Shown here in pieces: positions 20,126 to 29,322 of a DNA stretch of 64,000 nucleotides (position 1 is its first letter; every line of letters begins with the position of its first letter). The position numbers and the translations under genes are program-made. Source of the stretch: JALOLG01 sp963776935 (GTDB taxonomy: Bacteria > Actinomycetota > Acidimicrobiia > Acidimicrobiales > Ilumatobacteraceae); NCBI GenBank assembly GCA_963776935.1, contig CAVZOP010000011.1:1-64000 (forward strand). Direction: 5' to 3'. The notes below the pieces were generated by a model. That model saw only the letters and a program-made list of their open reading frames with translations, had not been told where the DNA came from and did not search any database.

Positions 20126-20195
20126 GGCGCCAAGTGTAGGAAGCGCGCCGGCTCCGCGGTGTGGCACCCAGCTGGTCAGTGGTCTCACCGGTGGT

Positions 20196-20552
20196 TCAGG
20201 TGGTGACCGGCGGCGTGGTGGTCGATGGCAGCTCGGAGACCAGCACGACCCCGGTTGGGATCTCGATCGTCTGACCGGCCTGGATGTCGTTGGCGTCGGT
20301 CAGCCCGTTCAACTCGACGATCGCCTGGACCGGGACCCCGAAGCTCTCGGCGATGAGCGACAGGAACTCGCCCCGCTTGACGGTGTAGAAGATCCGATCG
20401 GTCGAGATCGTCGTCGACGTCGTGATCGTCGTCGTGGTGGTCCGGATCGGCGGGAGGACCTCGTCGGCCGCGTCGCCGTCGTCCCCCCCGCACGCGCCGA
20501 CGGCGACCACCAACACCAGCGCAGTCGCCGACAGGAGGAGTGGACGGTTCAT
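20196..20552 (-). CDS. LysM-domain lipoprotein
   Basis: The protein has 118 residues. The signal peptide MNRPLLLSATALVLVVAVGA ends in a lipobox with Cys21, so the mature protein should be lipid-anchored outside the membrane. A Thr-rich linker (TTTTTITTSTTIST) leads to one LysM module (FYTVKRGEFLSLIAESFGVP to LNGLTDANDIQAGQTIEIP), which binds peptidoglycan or other GlcNAc polymers. The end is again Thr/Pro-rich. No catalytic domain is attached, so it is likely a cell-wall-binding accessory protein. It is divergent from the first alpha/beta hydrolase with 57 nt between starts. Confidence 0.88.
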   Translation of the reverse strand: MNRPLLLSATALVLVVAVGACGGDDGDAADEVLPPIRTTTTTITTSTTISTDRIFYTVKRGEFLSLIAESFGVPVQAIVELNGLTDANDIQAGQTIEIPTGVVLVSELPSTTTPPVTT

Positions 20553-20609
20553 GATGACGACCTCGGCCCATGACACTACGCGGCGGCGACCGCCATAACC
20601 TCGCCCACG

Positions 20610-21527
20610 ATGGCCGAGCAGGTGATGTTCCCGGGCGCATTCGCACCCGATCGTCGCTACGACGTCGACTCCAACGGCATCCGCATCGCCGTCTACGAAT
20701 GGGGCGACGGCGGCGACCCTCCGCTGCTCTTGGTGCACGGCGGCTTCGACTTCGCCCGCACGTTCGACGTGTTCGCCCCGAAGCTCGCGGCCCTCGGATG
20801 GCGGGTCGTGAGTTGGGATCATCGCGGTCACGGCGACAGCGAACACGCCGAGCTGTACTCGTGGGACGCCGACCTCCGCGATGCGGTCGCCGTGTTCGAC
20901 CATGTCGCCGGCACCAGCGCGGTCCCGGTGATCGGCCACTCGAAGGGCGGGGCGCTGATGGCGCAACTCGCCGACGCCCACCCGTTCCGGTTCGCCTCGT
21001 TCGTCAACATCGACGGCATCCCCCACCGCCGGCCGATCCCCGACCTCGCCGAGCACGACCGCACCAAGATGCTGACCAGCGAGCTGTCGGGCTGGCTCGA
21101 CCATCGCCGGTCCACCGCCACCGCCAAGCGCCGGCCGGGGACGCTCGACGAACTGGCGCGGCGCCGGGGCCGCATGAACCCCCGCCTGTCCCACGACTGG
21201 CTGCGGTACCTCGTCAGCGTCGGCGCTACGGAGTCCGACGACGGCTGGCGATGGAAGCTCGATCCGACGATGCGCATGGGTGGGTTCGGCCCATGGCGGC
21301 CGGAGTGGGCGCTGCTACGCCTGCCCGGACTGGCCGTGCCGTTCCTCGGCGTGCTCGTCGGCGAACAAGAGGACATGGGGTGGGGCACCCTGGCGCACCA
21401 CGTCGAGCCCTTCCTGCCTGCCGGCGGGCGGCTCGAGATGCTCGACGGCATCGGACACTTCGCCCACATCGAACAGCCCGACCTGATGGTCGACATGGTC
21501 ACCTCGCTGATCGGGGCACCGGGATGA
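20610..21527 (+). CDS. alpha/beta-fold hydrolase
   Basis: The protein has 305 residues. The oxyanion strand LLLVHGGFDFARTFD, the turn SWDHRGHGDSEH, the nucleophile elbow VIGHSKGGALM (Ser in GHSKG) and the C-terminal His in GIGHFAHIEQPDLM are all present, so the catalytic triad looks complete. This is a general serine hydrolase, esterase or C-C hydrolase; the substrate is not predictable. It has no signal peptide and is probably cytosolic. Its stop overlaps the start of a second hydrolase-like gene (ATGA), so the pair is co-translated. Confidence 0.85.
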   Translation: MAEQVMFPGAFAPDRRYDVDSNGIRIAVYEWGDGGDPPLLLVHGGFDFARTFDVFAPKLAALGWRVVSWDHRGHGDSEHAELYSWDADLRDAVAVFDHVAGTSAVPVIGHSKGGALMAQLADAHPFRFASFVNIDGIPHRRPIPDLAEHDRTKMLTSELSGWLDHRRSTATAKRRPGTLDELARRRGRMNPRLSHDWLRYLVSVGATESDDGWRWKLDPTMRMGGFGPWRPEWALLRLPGLAVPFLGVLVGEQEDMGWGTLAHHVEPFLPAGGRLEMLDGIGHFAHIEQPDLMVDMVTSLIGAPG

Positions 21528-22183
21528 CCGCCGTGACCCGGCTGACCCACAATCGCGTGACGCTGGCGCTACATCACCTCCGTGACGGGGACGGGTGGCC
21601 GCTGCTGCTGCTCCACGGCCTCGGCGAGCGATCCCCCACGACCGCCCCCGACTGGACGGCGGGGTGGCCGGGTCCCGTCACCGCCCTCGATTTCACCGGT
21701 CACGGCCTCGCCACCGTGCCCCGCGGTGGCGGATACACCGCCGAGTTGCTGCTCGCCGACGCCGACACCGCACTCCAGCACCTCGGCACCGCGACGGTCG
21801 TCGGTCGCGGTCTGGGCGCCTACGTCGCGCTGCTGCTCGCCGGCGCTCGGGCGGGCGATGTGCTCGGGGCCGTGCTCGGCGACGGCCCGGGTCTCGCCGG
21901 CGGGCCGACCGAACCGACGTCGCAGGGCGTGTTCGTGCTGCCGTCGGCGGATTCGACGCCCGACCCGTACGCGCTCCTCGAGCTCGGACGCGACCTCCGG
22001 CCGCCCGACTACGCGACCGGCTTCGTCCATCTCGCGGTCCAGGGGTCACCGCTCGACGAACCGATCACCGTGTCGGCGGTCAACCGGCCGGCCTGGCTCC
22101 AGGCCGTCGCCGCCGAGCCGGGTGTGACCGCGGCGTCGATCCCGCAGGCGCTCGCGGTGTATGCGAGCTCACGGCGCGTTTGA
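21524..22183 (+). CDS. alpha/beta hydrolase-like protein lacking the catalytic serine
   Basis: The protein has 219 residues and overlaps the preceding hydrolase by 4 nt. The fold markers LLLLHGLGERSP, ALDFTGHGLATVPRGGGY and VVGRGLGAYVALLLAGAR are clear. At the nucleophile elbow the usual G-x-S-x-G is G-R-G-L-G, with Gly where Ser should be. The C-terminal part is short and no obvious GxxH histidine is found. The protein may be a non-catalytic partner of the upstream enzyme, a degenerate duplicate, or use different chemistry. The sequence is otherwise free of frame breaks. It is convergent with the phytoene desaturase gene. Confidence 0.7.
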   Translation: MTAVTRLTHNRVTLALHHLRDGDGWPLLLLHGLGERSPTTAPDWTAGWPGPVTALDFTGHGLATVPRGGGYTAELLLADADTALQHLGTATVVGRGLGAYVALLLAGARAGDVLGAVLGDGPGLAGGPTEPTSQGVFVLPSADSTPDPYALLELGRDLRPPDYATGFVHLAVQGSPLDEPITVSAVNRPAWLQAVAAEPGVTAASIPQALAVYASSRRV

Positions 22184-22217
22184 CGTCGCGCCGCACCGCA
22201 ACGTCACTGTCGCAGCG

Positions 22218-23699
22218 TCACCAGCGGACGACGGCCGTCTCGCGTGCGTACTGATCGACCCGGTCGGCCGCCAGCCGGCCCGAGATGAGCACCATCGGCA
22301 CGCCCAGGCCGGGACGCGTCGACGACCCGACGAACACCAGCCCCGGCACCCGCTGGTCGACGTTGTTCGGGCGGAACGGGCCGCTCTGGCGCATCGTGTG
22401 GGCGAGCGCGAACGGGGTGCCGCGCTCGAGACCCATGGCCTCCCAGTCGAGCGGGTCGTACACGCGCTCGACGACGACGTCGCTGGGGTAGCCGAACGCC
22501 GCGACACGGCGGCGCAGGTCGCCCGTGATTCGCTCGCGCTCCTTCGACCAGTCGATGCGCCCGTCGAGGTTCGGCATCGGCTCCAGCACGGAAAGTGACG
22601 TGCATCCATCGGGCGCAGTCGCCAACTCGGGCGCCGGGATCGTGACGAGGATCGACGGATCGCGCATGCGACGCCCCTGCTTGATCACGGCTCGCACCGA
22701 GTCGTCCCACTCGTTGCCGAAGTGCAGGTTGTGGTGGGCGGCGCCCTCTGGTCGCTGGCCCCTCACGCCGGCGACCCAGAGCAGGCACGACGGCGCGTAG
22801 CGGCCACGGCGGGCGACACGCGGCGCGTCCACACCGCCCAGCAGCGTGCGGTAGGCGACGGGCAGATCGGCGTTGCACACGACGGCGTCGGCCGCGACTC
22901 GGGTCGACCCGCCGATCTCGACGCCGTTGATGGAACCGGTCGCGCCGCGCAGCAACCGTGTGACGGGCGAGCGGTAGCGAATCGTCACACCGGCCTTCTG
23001 GACGGCGCCCGCGAGACTCTTGGCGATCGTGTGCATCCCACCGTCGGGCACGAACACGCCGTGCGTCTCGGTGTGGGTGACGACGGTCTGGATCCCGAGT
23101 GCCTGGCGGGGCGCGAGGCCCGCGTACAGCGACTGCGAACCGAAGACCCGCTGGAGACGCTCGTCGTCGAAGTACGAGGCCATGCGCTTGCCCATCCGGC
23201 CGAACCCGCCCCGACCGACGAGTGATCCGACCGCCCGCCACGACCGCAGCAGATCGAACGGCGAGTCGAAGTTGACGTCGACGAAGTTGGACATCTCGAT
23301 CCGGCGCAGGCTCTCGAGCCAGTCGGCGAACCGTCCGAACGCCTCCGCGTCGCGCGGTCCGCTGAAGGCGCGGATCTCTTCGGTCATCGCCTCGCGACCG
23401 CGTCGGATGTACAGCGTCGAACCGTCGCCGAACACCGCGCGGTACATCGGGTCGACCGGGTGGAGGCGCACGAAGTCGGCGAGGTCGGCACCGGCGGCGG
23501 CGAACGTGGCGCTGAGCACCTCGGGCATCGTGAGCGCCGTCGGTCCGGTGTCGAGCTGGAACCCCGCCTCGGCGAGCACGCCCGCGCGCCCGCCAGGCGT
23601 CGAATCGCGCTCCAGCACGGTGACCTGGTGGCCGCGGTTGCTGAGGTGGGCGGCGGCCGAGAGCCCCCCGAGTCCGGCCCCTACGACGACGATTCGCAC
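22218..23699 (-). CDS. crtI: phytoene desaturase / carotenoid flavoprotein oxidoreductase
   Basis: The protein has about 493 residues. The FAD-binding beta-alpha-beta motif VVVGAGLGGLSAAAHLSNRG is at the N-terminus, followed by VTVLERDSTPGGRAG. FQLDTGPTALTMPEV is the usual second motif. The C-terminal signature PGLVFVGSSTRPGLGVPMVL ends in the FAD contact typical of CrtI-type desaturases. The reaction would be stepwise dehydrogenation of phytoene or a related carotenoid at the membrane. GTG was chosen as start because GGGGGGA lies 6 nt upstream and the motif begins at once. The prenyl diphosphate synthase gene lies upstream on the same strand, 46 nt away. No phytoene synthase gene is present in the window. 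Confidence 0.88.
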   Translation of the reverse strand: MRIVVVGAGLGGLSAAAHLSNRGHQVTVLERDSTPGGRAGVLAEAGFQLDTGPTALTMPEVLSATFAAAGADLADFVRLHPVDPMYRAVFGDGSTLYIRRGREAMTEEIRAFSGPRDAEAFGRFADWLESLRRIEMSNFVDVNFDSPFDLLRSWRAVGSLVGRGGFGRMGKRMASYFDDERLQRVFGSQSLYAGLAPRQALGIQTVVTHTETHGVFVPDGGMHTIAKSLAGAVQKAGVTIRYRSPVTRLLRGATGSINGVEIGGSTRVAADAVVCNADLPVAYRTLLGGVDAPRVARRGRYAPSCLLWVAGVRGQRPEGAAHHNLHFGNEWDDSVRAVIKQGRRMRDPSILVTIPAPELATAPDGCTSLSVLEPMPNLDGRIDWSKERERITGDLRRRVAAFGYPSDVVVERVYDPLDWEAMGLERGTPFALAHTMRQSGPFRPNNVDQRVPGLVFVGSSTRPGLGVPMVLISGRLAADRVDQYARETAVVRW

Positions 23700-23745
23700 G
23701 TCATTCCCCCCACACACCCATCGTCAGGCCCCCCGACCACCCACG

Positions 23746-24807
23746 TCAGACACCACGTCCGCCCACGAAGTCGGCGAGCGCGATGAGCTCGGTCGTCGCG
23801 TCGCCGTCGAGCTCGATCTCGTCGAGCGCCGCCACGGCCTCGGCGGTGAGCGCCGAGATGTGGCGCTCGAGCGCGGCGAGCGCGCCGGAGTCGATGATCG
23901 CCTGCTGGATGTCGGCGACGTCGCTGTCGTCGAGGTCGGGCGCGCCGACGCGGTCGAGCACCGCCAGTTGCGATGGTGTCGCGGCGGCGACGGCCCGGGC
24001 GAGCAACGGTGTCGGCTTGCCCTCGCGGAGGTCGCCGCCGACCGGCTTGCCGGTGATCGATTCGTCGCCGAACGCGCCCATCACGTCGTCGCGCATCTGG
24101 AACGCGTCACCGAGTGGGAGGCCGTAGGCGCTGAGCCCGGCGAGGAGTGCGCAGCCACGGGCGGGCGCAGCCAGCACGGCGCCAAGGTGGAGCGGACGCT
24201 CGATCGTGTACTTGCCGCTCTTGTAGCGACAGATCCGCTCGGCGGTCGCCAGATCGCGCACGCGCCGGACCGAGCCGAGGATGTCGAGCAACTGCCCGGC
24301 GTTGAGCTCGGCGCGGAGATCGTTCCAGATCTTCCACGCCTCGGCCGGCGCACCGAGCATGAGCTGATCGGACCAGACGAACGCGAGGTCGCCGACGAGG
24401 ATCGCGACTCCCTCGCCGAACCGACGCGACTCCGCCGCCCAGCCGGCGGCCGCGTGCTCGGCCGCATAGACGGCGTGCGTGGTCGGGACGCCACGGCGGC
24501 TGGAGGCGTCGTCCATGACGTCGTCGTGGAACAGCGCGAAGGCGTGCATCAGCTCGAGCGCCGCGCCGGCGTCGATGATGCGCTGGTCGCCCGGGTCGCC
24601 GCCCGCACCGACGAAACCCCAGTGGCAGAAGGCGGGCCGCAGACGTTTGCCACCCGACAGCACGAGCCGACGGACCTCGTCGACCGGACCACCGAGATCG
24701 GGGTCGAACGCCGACCATCGGGCGTGCTCGGCGGCGAGCACCGAATGGAGCCGCGCCTCGACCCGCGCCGCGATCGCCGAGAGGCTCGGTGGGGCGCTGG
24801 CGGGCAC
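23746..24807 (-). CDS. polyprenyl (geranylgeranyl-type) diphosphate synthase
   Basis: The protein has 353 residues from a GTG start. The first aspartate-rich motif is LFHDDVMDDASSRRGVPTTH, preceded by GGKRLRPAFCHWGFVGAGG. The second aspartate-rich motif is QMRDDVMGAFGDE followed by TGKPVGGDLREGKPTPLL. These bind the Mg-diphosphate substrates in head-to-tail prenyl elongation. The residue five before the first motif is bulky (His in LMHAFALFHDD), consistent with a short C15-C20 product. The position directly upstream of the carotenoid desaturase points to GGPP supply for carotenoids (crtE role). The family is certain; product length is inference. Confidence 0.88.
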   Translation of the reverse strand: MPASAPPSLSAIAARVEARLHSVLAAEHARWSAFDPDLGGPVDEVRRLVLSGGKRLRPAFCHWGFVGAGGDPGDQRIIDAGAALELMHAFALFHDDVMDDASSRRGVPTTHAVYAAEHAAAGWAAESRRFGEGVAILVGDLAFVWSDQLMLGAPAEAWKIWNDLRAELNAGQLLDILGSVRRVRDLATAERICRYKSGKYTIERPLHLGAVLAAPARGCALLAGLSAYGLPLGDAFQMRDDVMGAFGDESITGKPVGGDLREGKPTPLLARAVAAATPSQLAVLDRVGAPDLDDSDVADIQQAIIDSGALAALERHISALTAEAVAALDEIELDGDATTELIALADFVGGRGV

Positions 24808-24818
24808 GCTTGGCGAGG

Positions 24819-25061
24819 CTATGCCCGATCGGGCGGCTTCTGTTCGCCCAATTCGGGTTCATTGTCGAGGTCGGCGATGACCTCGTCGATCTGCAGGCGG
24901 GCGGCGCCGATGCGATCGCGGCACAGGGCGATCAGCTGGGCGGCCCGCGCCACCCGATCGGCCAGCCGGTCGACGTCGACGTCGGATCCCTCGAGCTCAC
25001 GCAGGATGCCGTCGAGCTCGTGCAGCGCCGCCGAGTAGCCGGGTTGCTCGTCGGTGCTCAT
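24819..25061 (-). CDS. xseB: exodeoxyribonuclease VII small subunit
   Basis: The protein has 80 residues and is rich in charged helices. The signature YSAALHELDGILRELEGSDV, with DVDRLADRVARAAQLIALCRDRI, is the usual XseB pattern. It forms the small subunits around XseA in the nuclease that degrades single-stranded DNA in both directions. The start overlaps the xseA stop (TGATG), showing translational coupling. The prenyl synthase gene follows 12 nt later. Confidence 0.9.
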   Translation of the reverse strand: MSTDEQPGYSAALHELDGILRELEGSDVDVDRLADRVARAAQLIALCRDRIGAARLQIDEVIADLDNEPELGEQKPPDRA

Positions 25062-26399
25062 CAGCTCGTCTCCTCCACTCGGCTCGTCACGGTCCCGTCC
25101 GCCACCGCGGTGTGGATGATTGCACCGGGCGGCACTTCGCTCACACTGCGAACGACACGGCCGTCGGCCGTTCGCGTGATCGACCAGCCGCGAGCCAGCA
25201 GGTTGACCGGGTCGAGCAGGCCCAGCCGTGCCTGGAGCGAGGCGAGGTGCCGATCCTCGGCGGCGAGCAGTTGGTGTGGCCGCCGGACGAGCCGGGTTGC
25301 GATGTCGTCGACGCGCGCCTGGGCGGCGGCGAGCGCGCGTGGTGCTCGCGTGCGGACTGTCTCGACGCGAACCGCGAGGCGTTCGTCGGCCCGCTCGACG
25401 GCATCGTGCGTGCGGCGGGCGATCCGATGGGCGCGGCCGGTGAGTTGCTCGGTGGCACTCCCGAGGTGACGCTGCGACAGCGCGCTGATCGCGCTCCACG
25501 ATCGCTCGCTCGACTCCAGGTACGCACGAACGGCATCGACCAGTGCTGCCGCGCACGCCGTCGGTGTCTTGAACGCGGTGTGAGCGGCTTCGTCCGCAAC
25601 GCTGCGGTCGACCTCGTGGCCGAGCCCGGTGAACACCGGAACACGAGCGGCCGCGATCGCTCGGGCGATCGGCTCGGCATCGAACGTGGCGAGCTCGTTG
25701 CGCGCACCACCGCCACGGATGACGACGATCGCGTCGAGGTCGCGTCCGCGCCGCCAGTGCGATGATCGCCCGGCTGATCCCCCGGGCGGCGGTCGGGCCC
25801 TGCACACGGACGTCGCACACGCGCAGGTGGAACCCGTAGCTGCTCCGCACGAGCTCGTTGTGGAAGTCGTGCCAGGCCGCGGTGTCGACGCTGCTGACGA
25901 CGCCGACGTGGAGCGGGATCGGCGACACGACGGTGCGCTTGTTGGCGTCGAGCAGGCCTTCGGCGACCAGGCGGCGGATGGTCTCGTCGCGTTGGGCGGC
26001 GAGATCACCGAGGGTGAAGCGCGGATCGAGGTCGGCCATCTTGAGCCCGAGCTGGCCGGCCGGGGCATAGAAGTCGAGGTAGCCGAACACGCGCACCTTC
26101 ATCCCGTCGGCCAGCCGGAGGCGATGCTTCTGCAGCATCGGCCGCAGCCGCATCCGGGCGTTGGCGAAGAACTGCACGTTGAGCACCGCCTTCACGCCTG
26201 CCGTGTCGTCGGCGAGACGGAAGTAGGCGTGCTGGTTGCGTTCGCTCCAACCCTGGATCTCGCCACGGACCCAGACCCCCTCGTTGAAGCCCCGCCGCAG
26301 CGACGCGTTGAGGGCGTCGGCCAGCTCGGCGACCGTGTACGTCGGGTTGGCCGGATCGTCGGCCGGCTCGTCCCCGAAGTCGAACGCGGGCTGGCTCAT
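25061..26399 (-). CDS. xseA: exodeoxyribonuclease VII large subunit, one frameshift
   Basis: The N-terminal OB-fold domain is clear (VWVRGEIQGWSERNQHAYF, KVRVFGYLDFYAPAGQLGLK). The catalytic core begins PIPLHVGVVSSVDTAAWHDF and continues DLDAIVVIRGGGARNELATF then VPVFTGLGHEVDRSVADE. The GGG and GHE(V/T)D motifs are intact. A coiled-coil tail follows, then ARGWSITRTADGRVV. One extra base near 25750, after AIIALA, splits the gene between two frames; deleting it restores ARGRDLDAIVV. Corrected length is about 445 residues, normal. The ATG at MSQPAFDF begins the conserved part. It forms an operon with xseB. Confidence 0.9.
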
Positions 26400-26439
26400 G
26401 AATCCGATTCTGCCCGGTAGCCGTGACGATGCCTCGCCG

Positions 26440-27732
26440 TCAAGCGCCGAGGACGTGCAGGTTGTCGGGCGCATCGCCGGGCTCGTCGTCGGATTCGTCG
26501 GACTCGCGGCCGATCTCGGCGAACAGTTGACCGTCGATGGGGAGGTTGCGCTCGCGTCGGACCGCGTCGAGCTGCTGGAGCGGCTTTTCGAGTTGCCGGC
26601 GCCGAGTGCCCACCAGATCGTCGAACGACCGGTCGAGCTGGTCGAAGCGGGTCTTCACCTTGTCGAGCGCCTCGTTGTACTTGAGCCACTGCTGTCCGAA
26701 CTTGCCGATCAGGGCGAGGATCTGATCGCTGGTCTGCTCGACCATGAAGTTGTCGAACGCCTGGCGGATGACGCCGAGGAACGCGAACAACGTGAGCGGC
26801 GAGCACATCACCACCCGTTGCTCGAGTGCGTCGTCGAGCAGGGCCGGGTCGTGCTCGTGGATGAATCCCGTGAGCTGCTCGTTGGGGAGGAACAGCAGCA
26901 CGTAGTCGACCGTGGCCCTGGCGCTGGCACGCGCGTAGTCGCGCTTGGCCAGCTCCTTCACGCGGAGGCGGACGTCGCGGAGGAACGCGGTGCGGTGGGC
27001 CTGACGCTCGGCATCCGTCGGCGCTTCGAGGTAGCGGAGGTACCCGGCCATCGGGAACTTGACGTCCATGTAGAGCTCGTGGCCCTTCGGGAGCGGGAAC
27101 GTGAAGTCCGGGCGCCCGGTGCCGCCCTCGACCTGGGTCTGCTTGACGTAGTTGACGTTCTCGACGAACCCGGCCAGACGAAGGACGTCCTCGGCCATGC
27201 GCTCGCCCCACTGGCCACGAGCGGTCGGGCTGACGAGGGCCTCTCGGAGCGAGCGCGCCGACTCGCTGAGGTGCTCGGTGATCTCGGCGTGGGTACGCAG
27301 GGACTGGTCGACCTGGCCGAACTTCTGGGCGCTGGCCTCGCTCAGCGCCGCCACCATCGTGCCGAGGCGGCCCAGCTCGGAGCGCATCTCCTGGTGGACT
27401 TGGTCGAGGCGGGCGTCGATGACGTCCTTCTTGGACGACAGCTCGGCCGAGGCGTGCTCGCGCACCTGGACTGCGGTGGAGCCGAGCTGTTCACGCTGGA
27501 GAATGACCGCCTGCTCGAGCGCGGCGCGCACCGAGGCGTCGCGTTCGACGCCGGCGTGCGCCCGCATCTCGGCCAGCGCCGCATCGACCGCGGTCTGCAC
27601 GGCCTGCGCCGGGTCGGCGGGCACGACGGTGCGGGCGGCGCGCCGCCGCGTGACCTCCACCGCGATCGCCGCCGAGGCGGCACCGACGGCCACCAGCAGG
27701 AGCAACACGGAAGAGATGTCCATGTGCCCCAT
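26440..27732 (-). CDS. rmuC: DNA recombination protein RmuC
   Basis: The protein has 430 residues. An N-terminal membrane helix (ISSVLLLLVAVGAASAAIAV) is followed by a long coiled coil. The RmuC domain then begins SPTARGQWGERMAEDVLRLAG and contains TGRPDFTFPLPKGHELYMDV and KFPMAGYLRYLEA. It ends in FMVEQTSDQILALIGKFGQQW. The G-x-PDF and D-V/S-K-F-P motifs are those proposed for its PD-(D/E)XK-like nuclease fold. Family members limit recombination at inverted repeats, which is notable next to a window full of palindromes, though no link is shown. The protein may start at the first ATG or at MDISSV nine bases later. Confidence 0.92.
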   Translation of the reverse strand: MGHMDISSVLLLLVAVGAASAAIAVEVTRRRAARTVVPADPAQAVQTAVDAALAEMRAHAGVERDASVRAALEQAVILQREQLGSTAVQVREHASAELSSKKDVIDARLDQVHQEMRSELGRLGTMVAALSEASAQKFGQVDQSLRTHAEITEHLSESARSLREALVSPTARGQWGERMAEDVLRLAGFVENVNYVKQTQVEGGTGRPDFTFPLPKGHELYMDVKFPMAGYLRYLEAPTDAERQAHRTAFLRDVRLRVKELAKRDYARASARATVDYVLLFLPNEQLTGFIHEHDPALLDDALEQRVVMCSPLTLFAFLGVIRQAFDNFMVEQTSDQILALIGKFGQQWLKYNEALDKVKTRFDQLDRSFDDLVGTRRRQLEKPLQQLDAVRRERNLPIDGQLFAEIGRESDESDDEPGDAPDNLHVLGA

Positions 27733-27766
27733 GATGACCGCGGGGTATGACAGTCACCGCGGACCC

Positions 27767-27823
27767 CCCGACCTGTCTGCCTCAGATGAACCGACCGCCC
27801 GTCTGAAGCAGACAGTTCGCCGG
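27767..27823. repeat. dispersed palindrome, copy 3
   Basis: The left arm CCTGTCTGCCTCAGA and the right arm TCTGAAGCAGACAG are nearly complementary, flanked by C-rich and G-rich ends. It ends 2 nt before the metallophosphoesterase stop codon and lies upstream of rmuC, so here it separates two genes on the same strand. The loop differs from the other copies. Confidence 0.75.
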
Positions 27824-27825
27824 GT

Positions 27826-28863
27826 TCAGCGGGTAGGGAGGTCGAGGCAGCGGTCGGCGAGGGTGCCGAGGGCGTAGGCCTCGTAGTCGACGCCGAAATC
27901 GGCGTACAGGTGGCGGCAACGCTCGCTCCAGGCGAGGGCATCCGGCGACGAGATCCGGTGGACGACCTGCGTGATGCCGCCCTCGTAGACCCGATACTCG
28001 GCCCACGTCCCGGGAAAGTCCTTCACGCACCCGACCTCGATCGACGGGATCCCACTGGCCGACATCCGCCGGACCCGGTGGCGGTGGGTATGTCCCGCCG
28101 TGTAGGCGACGATCGACCGCCGCCGCGCCGCCACCTCGTCGAGCGTGTCGCTCGGATCGGGGTGGATGCCGAAGTAGTTGGCACTCCGGCGCTCGTCGCG
28201 CGGATCGCCTGGCGTGTCGATCGGTGCCTGACCCGCGACCCACTGCTGGTGGTGCCCCATGACAAGTACCGGACGGTCGGCGATCGCACACTTGGCGTCC
28301 AGCCAATCGAGCTGTTCCGGCGTCAGGAACCCGGTCGCGCCCCCGGGAATGGCCGTGTCGAGCAGGGCGATGCTCACGCCCGGCAGATCGATCCAGCTGT
28401 CGCCCGCGTAGCTCGTCTGCCCACGGTACGAGTCGTGGTTGCCCCGCACGACGTGGAGCCGCTCACCGAACACGGCGCGGTAGCACGCCTCGAAGGCGGC
28501 GAACTCCTCGTCGGTGCCGTCGGTCGACAGGTCGCCCTTCACGACGACGGCAGCCGGCGCGACGGCCGCGATCTCGGCGACCGCGGCGTTGTTCATCGTC
28601 TCCGGGTACGGATCCTCGTCCCGCGTGACGCGCTGGATCGGACCATCGGTGCGTTCGTCGATCCGGCCCGCCTCGACCTCGCCGAAGTGGAGGTCGTTCA
28701 CCGTCGCCACCCGGCACAACAACTCACCCGGCGGTCGCGGCATCGTGCGCACGTCCACGCCGCATAACACGTACCCGGTGTCGGGCGCGAGGTCGTCGAA
28801 GCGGTCGACCTGGATGCCGTCGTGGAACACCACGAGGTCGTCGGCGACGGTGGTGAGGTCCAT
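27826..28863 (-). CDS. calcineurin-like metallophosphoesterase
   Basis: The protein has 345 residues. All five metal-binding blocks of the superfamily are visible in order: VNDLHFGE (D-x-H), VVKGDLSTDGT (GD), VVRGNHDSYR (GNHD), LVMGHHQQW (GH) and TAGHTHRH (GHxH). The active site therefore holds a two-metal centre. The ~50 residues before the first block are extra relative to simple members and contain no known motif. It has no signal peptide, so it is likely cytosolic, acting on a phosphodiester or phosphomonoester that cannot be named. A small acyl-CoA carboxylase epsilon-like gene ends 9 nt upstream on the same strand. Confidence 0.88.
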   Translation of the reverse strand: MDLTTVADDLVVFHDGIQVDRFDDLAPDTGYVLCGVDVRTMPRPPGELLCRVATVNDLHFGEVEAGRIDERTDGPIQRVTRDEDPYPETMNNAAVAEIAAVAPAAVVVKGDLSTDGTDEEFAAFEACYRAVFGERLHVVRGNHDSYRGQTSYAGDSWIDLPGVSIALLDTAIPGGATGFLTPEQLDWLDAKCAIADRPVLVMGHHQQWVAGQAPIDTPGDPRDERRSANYFGIHPDPSDTLDEVAARRRSIVAYTAGHTHRHRVRRMSASGIPSIEVGCVKDFPGTWAEYRVYEGGITQVVHRISSPDALAWSERCRHLYADFGVDYEAYALGTLADRCLDLPTR

Positions 28864-28872
28864 GGCGAGACG

Positions 28873-29076
28873 TCAGAGGTAGGGCCGGTCGCGCCGCACC
28901 GGCGTCGGCACCGACCACCACCGGCCGCTGAAACGCCACGACGTACGCCGCTCCCGCCCGATCGCCTCCGGCGGCGCGGGGCGCGGCCACAGCACCTGGT
29001 AGGCGGCGGCGATGGCGGCTGCCTCCTCGTCGGTCGGCGTCGGCCGGATCAGGGACGCGGACACGACCTCGGGCAC
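28873..29076 (-). CDS. acyl-CoA carboxylase epsilon-like small subunit
   Basis: The protein has 67 residues from a GTG start. The N-terminal strand-helix SASLIRPTPTDEEAAAIAAA and the C-terminal WRFSGRWWSVPTPVRR resemble actinobacterial AccE/PccE proteins, short subunits that stabilise the carboxyltransferase complex. Support is limited because such proteins are tiny and divergent. The carboxyltransferase beta gene lies about 800 bp away on the same strand, separated by a small plus-strand gene and a repeat array. That is an unusual separation, since accE normally follows accD directly. If the reading is right, both would act in acyl-CoA carboxylation in the cytosol. Confidence 0.5.
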   Translation of the reverse strand: MPEVVSASLIRPTPTDEEAAAIAAAYQVLWPRPAPPEAIGRERRTSWRFSGRWWSVPTPVRRDRPYL

Positions 29077-29322
29077 GTCATGCAGGCTACGCGTTGCCAG
29101 GGACGTCACGACAGTGCCAGGCGACGAACCGGCACGGGCGGTCTGCGAAGGCCGGCCCCGAGATCGAGTCCGAGAAAGTTGGAACCAATTCGGGCCGTGG
29201 GACGTCAGTAGGGATATGGGGACGTCCGCATGAACGGGCCGGCGACTCGGGCTCGCCGCCGCGATCGCAAGAGATCCGGCATCGCCGGTAATCGTCGAGG
29301 GAACGCGGACAATCCCGGAGTA

